Notes: generated from the letters alone by a model not told the origin. Shown: positions 43,332 through 52,011, counted from the first letter of the stretch. The stretch: DNA of 64,000 bases from Nitrospirota bacterium (GCA_021844275.1 JAKBTR010000082.1:52957-116956); one strand, 5' to 3'. Numbers and translations: made by a program.

Positions 43332-43471
43332 TTCGCACTCCGGTGATCCGTCGCTGGGTGGCTTCGGGAATCCTTTTCAGCTGGCTTCTTTCCCTTGCGG
43401 CCTGTGGAGTTCAGGGAACGCCGATCCCGCCGGAGGAAGTGAAAAAGCAGAGGCAATCGTCTTCGCACTGA
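43328..43471 (+). CDS. lptM: LptM-like small lipoprotein between argH and lysA
   Basis: A 47-residue protein overlapping the argH stop by four bases. A positively charged start (MIRTPVIRRW) and a hydrophobic segment end in the lipobox LAAC (C26); the mature part begins CGVQGTPIPPEEVKK. The CGxxGxPxxP pattern right after the lipidated cysteine, the size and the place directly before lysA match LptM/LppL (YifL) lipoproteins, known to assist LptD maturation in LPS export. The usual LKGPLYFP is diverged. The identification rests on motif plus context. Confidence 0.72.
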   Translation: MIRTPVIRRWVASGILFSWLLSLAACGVQGTPIPPEEVKKQRQSSSH

Positions 43472-43527
43472 TGGAGAGATGACGAAGAAAATTCAACTCA
43501 TGGAAGGCCGATTGAAAGGAACGGAAT

Positions 43528-44772
43528 TTGAACGGATTTGAATACAGGGGTCACGAGCTTTTTGTGGAAGATGTGCCGGTCAGCAAAATCGTCGCTTCGG
43601 TGGATTCTCCTGTCTATATATACAGCGAAAAAGCGCTGAGGGAGACGTATACCTCCTATCAGGAGGCTTTTAAGGGACACCGGACCATTATCGCATATGC
43701 GATGAAAGCCAACGGAAACCTCCAGGTTCTTTCCCTCCTGGAAAAGATGGGTGCGGGGGCTGACGTCGTTTCCGGCGGAGAGCTCTTTCGGGCCCGGAAG
43801 GCCGGGATCCCTTCTGAACGTATCGTCTTTGCCGGTGTGGGGAAAACGGAAACGGAGATGCGGGAAGCCCTCGACGCGGGGATCCTGATGTTCAATGTCG
43901 AATCGGCGATGGAACTCGACCGGCTTTCCCGTGTGGCGGTTTCGTCGGGAAAAATCGCTCCGGTCGCTCTTCGCGTCAATCCGGACGTTGATCCGAAAAC
44001 CCATCCCTACATCTCGACCGGTATGAAAAAAAGCAAATTCGGGATACCGGTGGATCAGGCCCTGGCGGAATATCAGCGGGCTGCTCGCCTGCCCGGCATC
44101 CGGATCGTCGGAATCCACCAGCATATCGGATCACAGCTGACCGAAATTTCTCCTTTCCGTGATGCGTTTGACCGGATGGTTGCTTTTGCCCGTCTGCTGA
44201 AAGACAACGGTATTTCTGTGTCCTGGCTGGATGTTGGCGGAGGACTGGGGATTCGTTACGGAAACGAAAAACCGCCGACCCCCCGGGAAGTTGCCCACGA
44301 AATCCTGTCCCGACTGGAAGGGCTGGACGTGGGGATCATTCTTGAGCCGGGGCGCTCCATCGTCGGAAATGCAGGGATTCTCGTTACAGAGGTCCAGTAT
44401 CTCAAGGAAACGTCCGTCAAGATGTTCTACATCGCGGACGCGGGTATGAACGACCTGATCCGGCCCTCTCTTTACGGGGCGTTTCATGACCTGTGGCCAG
44501 TGGTGAAGCGGTCAGGAATCGGGAAAAAAGGGGATCTTGTGGGTCCGGTGTGCGAGACGGGAGACTTTCTTGTTCAGGATCGGGAACTGCCCGAAGTTGT
44601 TCCGGGAGATCTTCTGGCGGTCATGTCGGCAGGAGCCTACGGGTTTGCCATGGCCTCCAATTACAACGCGCGTCCCCGTCCGCCGGAGGTTCTGGTTTCG
44701 GGAGACCGTTTTTCGGTGATCCGTGCCCGCGAAACGTACGATGATCTGATCCGGGGAGAGGGGATTGTCTGA
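43528..44772 (+). CDS. lysA: Diaminopimelate decarboxylase
   Basis: A 414-residue fold-III PLP enzyme making lysine from meso-diaminopimelate. The PLP lysine is in IAYAMKANGNLQVL, HQHIGSQLTE binds, LDVGGGLGIRYG holds the phosphate and GPVCETGDFL carries the active cysteine of the dimer partner. TTG 43528 has AAAGGA upstream. It starts a lysine group: lysA, unknown gene, dapA, dapB. LysA also links to LptM-like by conserved neighbourhood. Confidence 0.95.
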   Translation: MNGFEYRGHELFVEDVPVSKIVASVDSPVYIYSEKALRETYTSYQEAFKGHRTIIAYAMKANGNLQVLSLLEKMGAGADVVSGGELFRARKAGIPSERIVFAGVGKTETEMREALDAGILMFNVESAMELDRLSRVAVSSGKIAPVALRVNPDVDPKTHPYISTGMKKSKFGIPVDQALAEYQRAARLPGIRIVGIHQHIGSQLTEISPFRDAFDRMVAFARLLKDNGISVSWLDVGGGLGIRYGNEKPPTPREVAHEILSRLEGLDVGIILEPGRSIVGNAGILVTEVQYLKETSVKMFYIADAGMNDLIRPSLYGAFHDLWPVVKRSGIGKKGDLVGPVCETGDFLVQDRELPEVVPGDLLAVMSAGAYGFAMASNYNARPRPPEVLVSGDRFSVIRARETYDDLIRGEGIV

Positions 44773-45262
44773 GGACTCCCGTCCGGCGGATCACGACGAC
44801 GATGACGTTCCGCTCGCACCGCACCGGAAAGAAGGACGAGGATGCTTTCTGGTCCTGATCATCCTGTCGGCTGTCCCGGTGGTGTTTTTTCTCCTCACCT
44901 TTACGGGGGGGGATACCCTGACTTACATTTACATGAGAAACTGGGTGACCGACCACGCCCTGATGAACCGGATGCCCGTCACCTGGTCCTCCGAAAGAAA
45001 AGTCGAGGCGCGGAAGATCCTGGATCAGTTTTATGATGCGGGGCGCGCCCGGAAGGTGCCTTCTCCGGAAGTTATCGCACTCAGTTCCGAGTTTCGGGAA
45101 ATGATGTCCTATCCGGGAGATGTGCATCAGGAGAGCCTGGTGGCCCTCTTGCGTCATGCATGGGCCGATCTGGAAAAATTCCATGCGGTTCCCCAAGGGA
45201 GTCCCCCGGCCGTTCTCGAGCTGGGACCAGACAGCACGGGCCGTCCGGAAAGTGTCCCATAA
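44765..45262 (+). CDS. Single-span membrane protein of unknown function between lysA and dapA
   Basis: A 165-residue protein, TTG start overlapping lysA by eight bases. An acidic start (PADHDDDDVP) leads to one membrane segment (CFLVLIILSAVPVVFFLLTF) and an outside helical domain of about 110 residues without recognisable motif. Its place inside the lysine operon and the translational overlap suggest it is a real, co-expressed gene. I do not recognise a family. Confidence 0.65.
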   Translation: MSEDSRPADHDDDDVPLAPHRKEGRGCFLVLIILSAVPVVFFLLTFTGGDTLTYIYMRNWVTDHALMNRMPVTWSSERKVEARKILDQFYDAGRARKVPSPEVIALSSEFREMMSYPGDVHQESLVALLRHAWADLEKFHAVPQGSPPAVLELGPDSTGRPESVP

Positions 45263-45271
45263 AATCTGAAA

Positions 45272-45290
45272 GGGCCGATCCGTTCGGCCC
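45272..45290 (+). repeat. Hairpin just upstream of dapA
   Basis: GGGCCGA, loop TCCGT, TCGGCCC, ending 14 bases before the dapA GTG. There is no U-tract. It could slow or protect translation initiation of dapA. Confidence 0.45.
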
Positions 45291-45304
45291 ATGGAGCGAA
45301 TGCC

Positions 45305-46192
45305 GTGTTCAAAGGATCGATGGTGGCCCTGGTCACCCCGTTTTCAGGTGGGAGGGTCGATGAAAAAAAGCTCCGGGAACTGGTTGACTTTCATGTCAGG
45401 GAGGGAACCCAGGCTCTGGTTCCTGTCGGAACGACGGGTGAGTCCGCAACGCTTGACCACCGGGAGCACGAGCGCGTCCTGGAAGTTGTTATTGAACAGG
45501 CCGCCCGGCGTATCCAGGTTTTGGCCGGGACAGGGTCGAACAGTACCGACGAAGCCATTCGTCTGACACGCGCGGCAAGCGCGATGGGGGCCGATGGAGC
45601 TCTGGTCATCACGCCCTACTACAATCGACCGACACAGGAAGGTCTCGTGCGTCATTATGAAGCGATGGCGAGAAGTGTCGATATTCCACTGGTCATCTAT
45701 AACGTTCCGGTCCGGACGGGCGTCAATATTCTGCCGGAAACCATCGAGCGTCTGGCTTCCGTCGAGTTGTTCGTCGGCGTCAAGGAAGCATCCGGTTCCC
45801 TTTCCCAGATCATCGAACTTTTCGATCGTGTCGGAGACCGTATGGCAATCTACTCCGGAGATGATCTCCTGACGCACCCCATCATGTCCATTGGTGGAAA
45901 GGGAGCGATTTCCGTTTCGGCGAATATCGTGCCAAGCCTTATGGCCGAGATGGTTAACGAAGCGCTCGCAGGAAATTGGGAAAAGGCCTTTCGCAAACAT
46001 TTGGAGCTCGTTCCCCTGCACCGGGTGCTTGGTCTCGAAACCAATCCGATACCTATCAAGGCTGCCATGGGTCTGGCCGGTATGATCGATCCCGACATGC
46101 GTCTTCCTCTCGTTCCCATGTCCGAGGGGCCGCGGCGCAGACTGGAAGAGGTCTTGAAAAACATGGGGCTTCTTGGAAAGGGACTTTCGTGA
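45305..46192 (+). CDS. dapA: 4-hydroxy-tetrahydrodipicolinate synthase
   Basis: A 295-residue DapA (TIM barrel) condensing pyruvate and aspartate semialdehyde. GTTGESATLDHREH, PYYNRPTQEGLV (catalytic tyrosine), YNVPVRTGVNI and the Schiff-base lysine in FVGVKEASGSL are conserved. GTG 45305 with GGAG upstream. A hairpin precedes it. The stop overlaps the dapB start. Confidence 0.96.
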   Translation: MFKGSMVALVTPFSGGRVDEKKLRELVDFHVREGTQALVPVGTTGESATLDHREHERVLEVVIEQAARRIQVLAGTGSNSTDEAIRLTRAASAMGADGALVITPYYNRPTQEGLVRHYEAMARSVDIPLVIYNVPVRTGVNILPETIERLASVELFVGVKEASGSLSQIIELFDRVGDRMAIYSGDDLLTHPIMSIGGKGAISVSANIVPSLMAEMVNEALAGNWEKAFRKHLELVPLHRVLGLETNPIPIKAAMGLAGMIDPDMRLPLVPMSEGPRRRLEEVLKNMGLLGKGLS

Positions 46193-46995
46193 GTTCTCCG
46201 GTTCGCGTGGCGCTGATCGGAGCCGCAGGACGCATGGGGACGGCCATACAGGAAGTCCTGCTGAAGAATTCCGGCGCGACTCTTTCCGCCGCGGTTGTCG
46301 AAAGAAGCGATCCGATGAAGGGAAAACCGGTCGCCTTCGGGGAGGGAATGTATATCGATTCTCTGGAAGAGGCAGCCGGAAAGTCGGATGTCGGCATCGA
46401 TTTTTCCGAAGTTTCCTCTGCACTTGCGACTATACAGTCATTCTCCCGATCCGGTCTCCCCCTGGTGATCGGAACGACCGGGTTTTCTCCTGCGGAGAAG
46501 GAAGAAATTCGTAAAGCCGGAGCGCATATTCCTTTGATTCTTTCTCCCAACATGAGCATGGGAATTCACCTTCTTTCTTATCTGGTGAAAATTGCGGCGA
46601 AGAAGCTTCCCCATTTCGATGCGGAAATCGTTGAAACACATCATCGGATGAAAAAGGACGCACCAAGTGGAACGGCGCTTTTTCTGGGAGAGTCCCTGGC
46701 CGCTGCCCGTAGTAAAATGCTGGAAGAGGTCGGGATATTTCACCGTGAAGGGATGACGGGGGTTCGCCCGAAAGATTCTGTCGGTGTCATGTCCTTACGG
46801 GGTGGCGATGTGATTGGCGATCATACGGTGTTTTTCCTTGGAGACGGTGAGAGGATCGAATTGACCCACCGGGCGACCTCCCGGGAAACTTTTGCGCGCG
46901 GGGCGGTGGAAGCGGCGGTTTTTTTGGCAGGAAAGAGGGCACCCGGCCTGTATACGATGGACGATGTTCTGGGACTGGAGCACGACAGGAGATGA
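46189..46995 (+). CDS. dapB: 4-hydroxy-tetrahydrodipicolinate reductase
   Basis: A 268-residue DapB. The dinucleotide motif is ALIGAAGRMGTAI and the catalytic/substrate block is ETHHRMKKDAPSGTAL; GTTGFSPAE and SPNMSMGIHLL are also typical. GTG 46189 overlaps the dapA stop by four bases. It overlaps the next gene by four bases too. Confidence 0.96.
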   Translation: MSSPVRVALIGAAGRMGTAIQEVLLKNSGATLSAAVVERSDPMKGKPVAFGEGMYIDSLEEAAGKSDVGIDFSEVSSALATIQSFSRSGLPLVIGTTGFSPAEKEEIRKAGAHIPLILSPNMSMGIHLLSYLVKIAAKKLPHFDAEIVETHHRMKKDAPSGTALFLGESLAAARSKMLEEVGIFHREGMTGVRPKDSVGVMSLRGGDVIGDHTVFFLGDGERIELTHRATSRETFARGAVEAAVFLAGKRAPGLYTMDDVLGLEHDRR

Positions 46996-47792
46996 TCGCA
47001 CTTCCTGAAATGCCTCCGGATTTCCGGCTCGTCCGCGTGGAAAAGGACGGATGTCTCTTCTGGGGGGTCCTGTCCGGAGACAGTCGTCATGTCTATCCGC
47101 TTTCAGGTCCGGGGCATGGCGCGCATCGGGTGGAAGATGTCCGCTTTCATCCTCCGGTGACACCGGGAAAGATTATTGCCGTTGGTCTCAACTACAGGGC
47201 CCATGGGAAAGAAATGGGCAAATCCCTTCCTGAGGAGCCCCTCCTGTTCATGAAGGCCCCTTCGGCCCTGTTGGCTCCGAACGGTCATATCCATCTTCCC
47301 CGGATGTCCAGGAGAGTGGATTACGAGGGAGAAATCGCGATTGTCATCGGCCGGAGGGTTTCCCGGATTTCTCCGGAAGAGGTTCCTCTCTGCTTGTACG
47401 GGATAACGTGCGCCAACGACGTAACGGCGCGGGACTTGCAGAAAAAAGATGTACAATACACCCGTGCCAAAAGCTTCGACACGTTTTGTCCTCTGGGCCC
47501 GGTCATTCTGACCGGAGCGCTTCCGGACGACCGGAAACTTGTCACGGAAGTGAACGGTGTTGTCCGTCAGGACGCACGAGCTTCGGATATGATTTTCGAC
47601 CCGCTGACCCTCGTTTCCTTTATCAGCCAGATCATGACGCTCGAACCCGGTGATGTTATCCTGACCGGAACCCCCGCCGGTGTCGGCCCTTTGTCTCCGG
47701 GAGACAGGGTCTCTGTTACGCTGGAGGGAGTCGGTTCTCTCGTGAATACGGTGACGGCCGATCCGGACTTTTCCCCTGACCTTCCCGTCTAA
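46992..47792 (+). CDS. Fumarylacetoacetate hydrolase family protein
   Basis: A 266-residue FAH-fold protein. The metal-binding RVDYEGEIAIVIGRR (ExE and D) and the family blocks AVGLNYRAHGKEM, LFMKAPSALLAPNG, NDVTARDLQKKDVQYTRAKSFDTFCPLGP and VILTGTPAGVG are complete. Members hydrolyse or isomerise 1,3-diketones such as acylpyruvates, or act on oxaloacetate enol forms. A four-base overlap with dapB puts it in the lysine operon, possibly for metabolite repair of oxaloacetate or pyruvate derivatives; that is inference. Confidence 0.88.
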   Translation: MIALPEMPPDFRLVRVEKDGCLFWGVLSGDSRHVYPLSGPGHGAHRVEDVRFHPPVTPGKIIAVGLNYRAHGKEMGKSLPEEPLLFMKAPSALLAPNGHIHLPRMSRRVDYEGEIAIVIGRRVSRISPEEVPLCLYGITCANDVTARDLQKKDVQYTRAKSFDTFCPLGPVILTGALPDDRKLVTEVNGVVRQDARASDMIFDPLTLVSFISQIMTLEPGDVILTGTPAGVGPLSPGDRVSVTLEGVGSLVNTVTADPDFSPDLPV

Positions 47793-47864
47793 TCGGTCCT
47801 CGTCTCCGTTCCCTACCCACCAGCCCGTCGAACGACTGTCGATCACTTGACAGACGTGGATTTT

Positions 47865-47890
47865 CCGCTCGTCATTAAAATGACGAGCGG
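47865..47890. promoter_or_regulatory. 26-base dyad between the lysine and flagellar operons
   Basis: CCGCTCGTCATT (47865-47876) and AATGACGAGCGG (47879-47890) are exact reverse complements with a two-base centre. There is no U-tract in either direction. It may be a transcript end for the dap operon. Its distance of about 137 bases upstream of the sigma-54 promoter also suits an enhancer site for a flagellar activator. Confidence 0.5.
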
Positions 47891-48026
47891 GAAACAGAAA
47901 GGCTCTTCCCGCACGGAAAATATTTCCCTCCGGTCCGGAAAAAAGTGCCAATCAGGATGTTCTCCGTTTCGCCCTCCGTTTTATTAACTAACTATTAAAT
48001 TTATGTATTATAAGATTTTTTGAAAA

Positions 48027-48042
48027 TGGCATGACGCTTGCT
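48027..48042 (+). promoter_or_regulatory. Sigma-54 promoter of the flgF operon
   Basis: TGGCATGACGCTTGCT matches the -24/-12 consensus TGGCAYG-N4-TTGCW with exact spacing. The start would lie near 48054, 20 bases before flgF. AT-rich DNA upstream (47990-48025) suits bending by IHF. Confidence 0.85.
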
Positions 48043-48074
48043 TTTCGCCCATGGAAGTTTAACGGGAGGAAGAG

Positions 48075-48878
48075 ATGCGTCAGGCGGAATTCTCACTGGT
48101 ATCGGGGGCGCAGGCCCAGGAACAGCTCATGGACGTGCTCACAAACAATCTGGCCAACGTGAACACCCCCGGCTTCAAGCGGGATCGCGTCACGTTCCGG
48201 ACTTACCTCCCTCATCGCGAATGGCTGCACAAGACACCTTCCGATCAGCCCGGGGTCCGGATGACACCCTGGGGAGAATTTCCGACACCCTGGGGGATGG
48301 CGGGCAAGGATGTTCCCCACGCCGGTGTGGACGCCATTCATGTGGGGTATGCCCAGGGCAGTTTCCGTACGACAGGAAATCCCCTTGATGTGGCTGTCAA
48401 CGGGCCGGGATTCTTTCGGATCCAGACGCCCAGAGGTGAACTTTTGAGTCGGAACGGGCGATTTACGCTGGATCGGGGCGGACGTCTCGTCACGCACGAA
48501 GGATACGGAGTTCTTGGCGAAGACGGAAAAAATATCCGGCTTCCCGAATCCGTTCCTGGCACCATCCGCGTGAAGGCGGACGGAACCCTGTTGAAAGGGA
48601 CCCGTGTCATGGGACGACTGGCTGTTGTCATGCCCGAAAACGGAACGGATCACCTCTCCAAAATCGGAGACGGTCTTTTTCTGCCGGATGGCAAGACGCG
48701 CCCCGTCGACAAGCCGGACATCCTTGCGGGTGGATTTGAGAGCTCAAACGTCAATGGAACGTTCGAGATGGTCCGGATGATCGAAGCTATGCGTTCGTTC
48801 GAAACCCATCTCAAGGCCCTTCAGACACTCAACGAGCTGACCCGGCGAACCGTGAATGATATTTCGGTCATTGCCTGA
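48075..48878 (+). CDS. flgF: Flagellar basal-body rod protein FlgF
   Basis: A 267-residue rod protein of the FlgF/FlgG type. The N-terminal rod motif is LTNNLANVNTPGFKRDR, the middle has YAQGSFRTTGNPLDVAVNGPGFFRI, and the C-terminus FESSNVNGTFEMVRMIEAMRSFETHLKAL packs in the rod helix bundle. Shorter similarity to FlgG than the next gene and its place before flgG make it FlgF, the proximal rod. GGGAGGAAGAG precedes ATG 48075. First gene of the sigma-54-driven operon. Confidence 0.92.
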   Translation: MRQAEFSLVSGAQAQEQLMDVLTNNLANVNTPGFKRDRVTFRTYLPHREWLHKTPSDQPGVRMTPWGEFPTPWGMAGKDVPHAGVDAIHVGYAQGSFRTTGNPLDVAVNGPGFFRIQTPRGELLSRNGRFTLDRGGRLVTHEGYGVLGEDGKNIRLPESVPGTIRVKADGTLLKGTRVMGRLAVVMPENGTDHLSKIGDGLFLPDGKTRPVDKPDILAGGFESSNVNGTFEMVRMIEAMRSFETHLKALQTLNELTRRTVNDISVIA

Positions 48879-48901
48879 TTTTTTGCAGGAAAGGACGGAC
48901 G

Positions 48902-49687
48902 ATGTTCAGATCTCTCTGGAATGCGGCATCGGGTATGGAAGCCCAGCAAACCAGCCTTGACGTCATCACCAACAATCTGGCGAATGTCAATACGACAGGA
49001 TTCAAGCGTCAAAGGGCGAACTTTCAGGACCTGATGTACCAGACTCTGGTTCCACCGGGAGAGGCCCAGTCCCTTCTGGGCAACCAGAGTCCGTCCGGAA
49101 TGCAGGTCGGTCTGGGGGTGCGGTCCGGGAGCGTACAGAAAATCTTTCTGCAAGGATCGTTCAGACAGACGAACAATCCGCTGGATCTCGCCATCCAGGG
49201 AAACGGGTTCTTCCAGGTTTCTCTGCCGGACGGACGGGTTGCCTATACGCGGGACGGGACCTTCAGCATCGATGGACAAGGGCGACTTGTCACTCAGGAT
49301 GGATTGCCGACCAATCCTCCGATCAACGTTCCTCCCAATGCGAAGTCCGTCCACGTTTCTCCTGCCGGAGAAGTTTCGGTCATGTTGCCGGGACAGGTCC
49401 GTCCTGTCCGGGTCGGGCAGCTGGTCGTTTCCCAGTTCGTCAATCCGGCGGGTCTGGAAAGTCGGGGAGACAACCTTTATATGGAAACGGCCGCGTCCGG
49501 GCAACCTCAGCTTTCCAACCCGGGGACGAACGGGGCCGGGCGTCTCCAGTCAGGGTTTCTGGAAGCGTCCAACGTCAATGTCGCCGAAGAGCTTGTCAAC
49601 ATGGTAATCGGTCAAAGAGCTTACCAGATGGATGCCACGGGCATTCGCACCGTCAACCGCATGCTCGGCTACACAGCGACGCTGTAG
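48902..49687 (+). CDS. flgG: Flagellar distal rod protein FlgG
   Basis: A 261-residue FlgG: RSLWNAASGMEAQQTSLDVITNNLANVNTTGFK at the start (motif NNLANVNTTGFK), the FQDLMYQ region, FRQTNNPLDLAIQGNGFFQV, and the C-terminal EASNVNVAEELVNMVIGQRAYQMDATGIRT. It forms the distal rod through the P and L rings. GGAAAGGACGG upstream. FlgA, FlgH and FlgI follow, as in many genomes. Confidence 0.95.
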   Translation: MFRSLWNAASGMEAQQTSLDVITNNLANVNTTGFKRQRANFQDLMYQTLVPPGEAQSLLGNQSPSGMQVGLGVRSGSVQKIFLQGSFRQTNNPLDLAIQGNGFFQVSLPDGRVAYTRDGTFSIDGQGRLVTQDGLPTNPPINVPPNAKSVHVSPAGEVSVMLPGQVRPVRVGQLVVSQFVNPAGLESRGDNLYMETAASGQPQLSNPGTNGAGRLQSGFLEASNVNVAEELVNMVIGQRAYQMDATGIRTVNRMLGYTATL

Positions 49688-49698
49688 GAGGACGTTTC

Positions 49699-50337
49699 AT
49701 GCTCTCCGCCAGCATTCTGGTCCGGTTCGCCGGGGTGATCGGGATTTTCTTCTTTTTCTCCGGGAGCGCTTTCTCCGGAACGCCGAGGGGAGAAAAGGAA
49801 TCCATTCTGATTCCGAAAGGCGACGCCTCTGTCCGGGTCGACAAGAGAGCGCTGGACCGTCTGGTTTCCGGACTGCTGGACGTTCCTCCGGGATCCCTGT
49901 CTTATGTTCATCTTCCGGAGGGGTTCCCGGTGTCAGATGCCAGAGGAGTGAAGGGAGAGGTGGAGATGGAAGGAAGAGACAGGTTCGACTCCCATCTGGC
50001 CCTCCTGGTGAAAAAAGGGGACGTTGTGGAGGAAATGTTTTATTTTTCCGTCCGGATGACCTCCCGTGCGAAACGAATTTCCGGGAGTGGTCCCGGGAAT
50101 GTCGGAGGCGGACATTCCCGGGAGGGAGGGGGCGTCCGGTCGGGTGATACGGTTCGGATCCAGGCCGTGGGGCGTGGTTTTATGATTTTCCTGTCGGGCA
50201 TCGCCCAGGAAAACGGTCATACGGGAGATCAGATCGCTGTTTTCAACCCGATGTCCGGTGCACGGGTCCAGGCGACGGTAACCGGTCCGGATCGCGTCCG
50301 GATTCGCTTGAAAGGGACTGTCCATGCGGCAGAATAG
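49699..50337 (+). CDS. flgA: Flagellar P-ring assembly chaperone FlgA
   Basis: A 212-residue exported protein. Signal-like start, then the C-terminal SAF domain typical of FlgA: GDTVRIQAVGRGFMIFLSGIAQENGHTGDQIAVFNPMSGARVQATVTGPDRVRI. FlgA helps FlgI polymerise in the periplasm. TAGGAGG is 9 bases upstream. The middle, with a glycine-rich stretch at about 130-145, is diverged. It overlaps flgH by 14 bases. Confidence 0.88.
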   Translation: MLSASILVRFAGVIGIFFFFSGSAFSGTPRGEKESILIPKGDASVRVDKRALDRLVSGLLDVPPGSLSYVHLPEGFPVSDARGVKGEVEMEGRDRFDSHLALLVKKGDVVEEMFYFSVRMTSRAKRISGSGPGNVGGGHSREGGGVRSGDTVRIQAVGRGFMIFLSGIAQENGHTGDQIAVFNPMSGARVQATVTGPDRVRIRLKGTVHAAE

Positions 50338-50950
50338 TCCTCTGGGCCTTCTTCTGGTCTTCGTTTTTTTATCCGGATGCGCTCCTGCTATAAAAATCCA
50401 CTATCCCGTCGTCACCGACCGGGCCCCCAGACGGCTTCCACCCCATCCGGTCCAGCAGTATTTCGACGGCTCTCTTTATCGCCCGGACGGGATAGCTGAC
50501 CTTGCATCCGACCAGAACGCCCGGTTTAGGGGGGAAACAGTCTGGATTCGTATTCCGGTCAAAAATGGTCTTCCGGGATTTCCCCAGGATCGGGAAAGTT
50601 TGATGGGAGCGGTCGTGGTCCGCGAAGCGCCGCCCGACGAACTGGTCGTCTTTGCTCACCGGACGGTCCGCAGAAAGAACGAAGTCCGGCGCTGGATCCT
50701 CGAAGGGAGGATCCGGCGAGAGGACATCGGGTACGACAACACGATTCCCGTCCGGAAGCTTTCGATGGCGCGTTACCGCTACGACCACCGGCAGATGGGA
50801 CAGAAAAGACGTTTTCAGAAGAACCGGAGTCCCCTTCCTGCAAGTGTGCCCGCGGTTGTATCTAACGGGCGTTCGAACGGCAAGTCCGGCGGGAATCCTC
50901 CGAAGACAAAATCGGGTCCTCCGCCGATTCAGGGAGGAGGAGGTTCATGA
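50324..50950 (+). CDS. flgH: Flagellar L-ring lipoprotein FlgH (divergent)
   Basis: A 208-residue lipoprotein with lipobox LSGC. FlgH features: DGSLYRPDGIADLASDQNARFRGETVWIRIP near 50-80, and RWILEGRIRREDIGYDNTIPVRKLSMARYRYD towards the end, matching the VxGxVRPEDI-NT region of FlgH. The tail after 165 (proline/glycine-rich, PPPIQGGGGS) is unusual. It forms the outer-membrane L ring. Similarity is weak, but the place between flgA and flgI is decisive. Confidence 0.82.
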   Translation: MRQNSPLGLLLVFVFLSGCAPAIKIHYPVVTDRAPRRLPPHPVQQYFDGSLYRPDGIADLASDQNARFRGETVWIRIPVKNGLPGFPQDRESLMGAVVVREAPPDELVVFAHRTVRRKNEVRRWILEGRIRREDIGYDNTIPVRKLSMARYRYDHRQMGQKRRFQKNRSPLPASVPAVVSNGRSNGKSGGNPPKTKSGPPPIQGGGGS

Positions 50951-52011
50951 AGCCGTATCCTTGGATCTTGATCCTGGTTGTCCTTTCGGAATTCTTCCTG
51001 ACGGTACCGGATTCTTCCCGGGCAGAACGGATCGAAGATATCGCGCATGTGGAAGGAGTGACGGACAATCCGCTCGTCGGATATGGTCTGGTGGTCGGTC
51101 TTCCGGGGACAGGAGACACCCGAATGACACCCTTTGCCCGGCGAACGCTGGAATCGGCGCTTTCCCGTCTGGGGGTCAATGTCCGGGACCTGGATCAAAA
51201 AATTCGCGGACGCAACGTGGCCGCTGTGGTGATCACGGGCCGCCTGATCCCTTTCATGAGGGTCGGCAGCCGGATGAGCGTTCGTGTCGCGTCCGTGGGC
51301 GATGCCACGTCGTTGTCGGGAGGAACTCTTCTTCTGGGAGCCCTCAAGGGCCCGGACGGGAACGTCTATGCGACCGCCCAGGGACCGGTCGACACGACAC
51401 GAGCCGAGCGCATCGGTTTTCCCAAAGACAAGAAGGAGCCGTTGGGAGGAAGACGAACCATTGGACGTGTGGAAGACGGGGGGCTGGTCGTCCGGAGTGT
51501 TCCGATCGTCTTTAACGGCAGAAAACATCTCTGGATCAACCTGAACCACTCTTCGTTTACCACCGCTTCCCGCGTCGTCCGGGCGATCAATGCGCATTTC
51601 CAGTCCCGCGTGGCGCAGGCATCGGATGCAGGAACCATCACAGTCACGATTCCATCGACAGACCAGGACGACGTGGTCGGATTCATGGCGCATGTTTTGA
51701 ATTTGAGAGTCACCCCGGACTCGGAGCCACTGGTGGTCATCAACCAGCAGAGCGGCACAATCGTGATCAGCCGGGACGTTACGGTGCTACCGTGTGCGGT
51801 TTCACAAAAAGACCTGACCGTACAAGTCGGAACCCCGTCGCTGGGAAAGTCTCCGGGCGAACCGTTCCGGATCGTCGAGCGTGCGGTCTCCCTCCGTCAG
51901 CTTGTCCGGGCCTTGAATCTTTTGGGAACCCGGACGCCGGATCTGATTGCGATACTGGAAGCGTTGAAGGAATCCGGGGCGTTGAAGGCCCGGATCCGGG
52001 TGGCGGGATGA
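50947..52011 (+). CDS. flgI: Flagellar P-ring protein FlgI
   Basis: A 354-residue FlgI with signal peptide. RIEDIAHVEGVTDNPLVGYGLVVGLPGTGD, NVAAVVITGRLIPF, GDATSLSGGTLLLGALKGPDGNVYATAQGP and the late LVRALNLLGTRTPDLIAILEALKESGAL are the family blocks. It forms the periplasmic P ring around the FlgG rod. Overlaps flgH by four bases and flgJ by four. Confidence 0.96.
   Translation: MKPYPWILILVVLSEFFLTVPDSSRAERIEDIAHVEGVTDNPLVGYGLVVGLPGTGDTRMTPFARRTLESALSRLGVNVRDLDQKIRGRNVAAVVITGRLIPFMRVGSRMSVRVASVGDATSLSGGTLLLGALKGPDGNVYATAQGPVDTTRAERIGFPKDKKEPLGGRRTIGRVEDGGLVVRSVPIVFNGRKHLWINLNHSSFTTASRVVRAINAHFQSRVAQASDAGTITVTIPSTDQDDVVGFMAHVLNLRVTPDSEPLVVINQQSGTIVISRDVTVLPCAVSQKDLTVQVGTPSLGKSPGEPFRIVERAVSLRQLVRALNLLGTRTPDLIAILEALKESGALKARIRVAG

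Noticed and set aside
47865..47890. Calling the dyad a Rho-independent terminator
   Set aside because: No U-tract follows on either strand, so it is listed as a regulatory dyad of unknown use.
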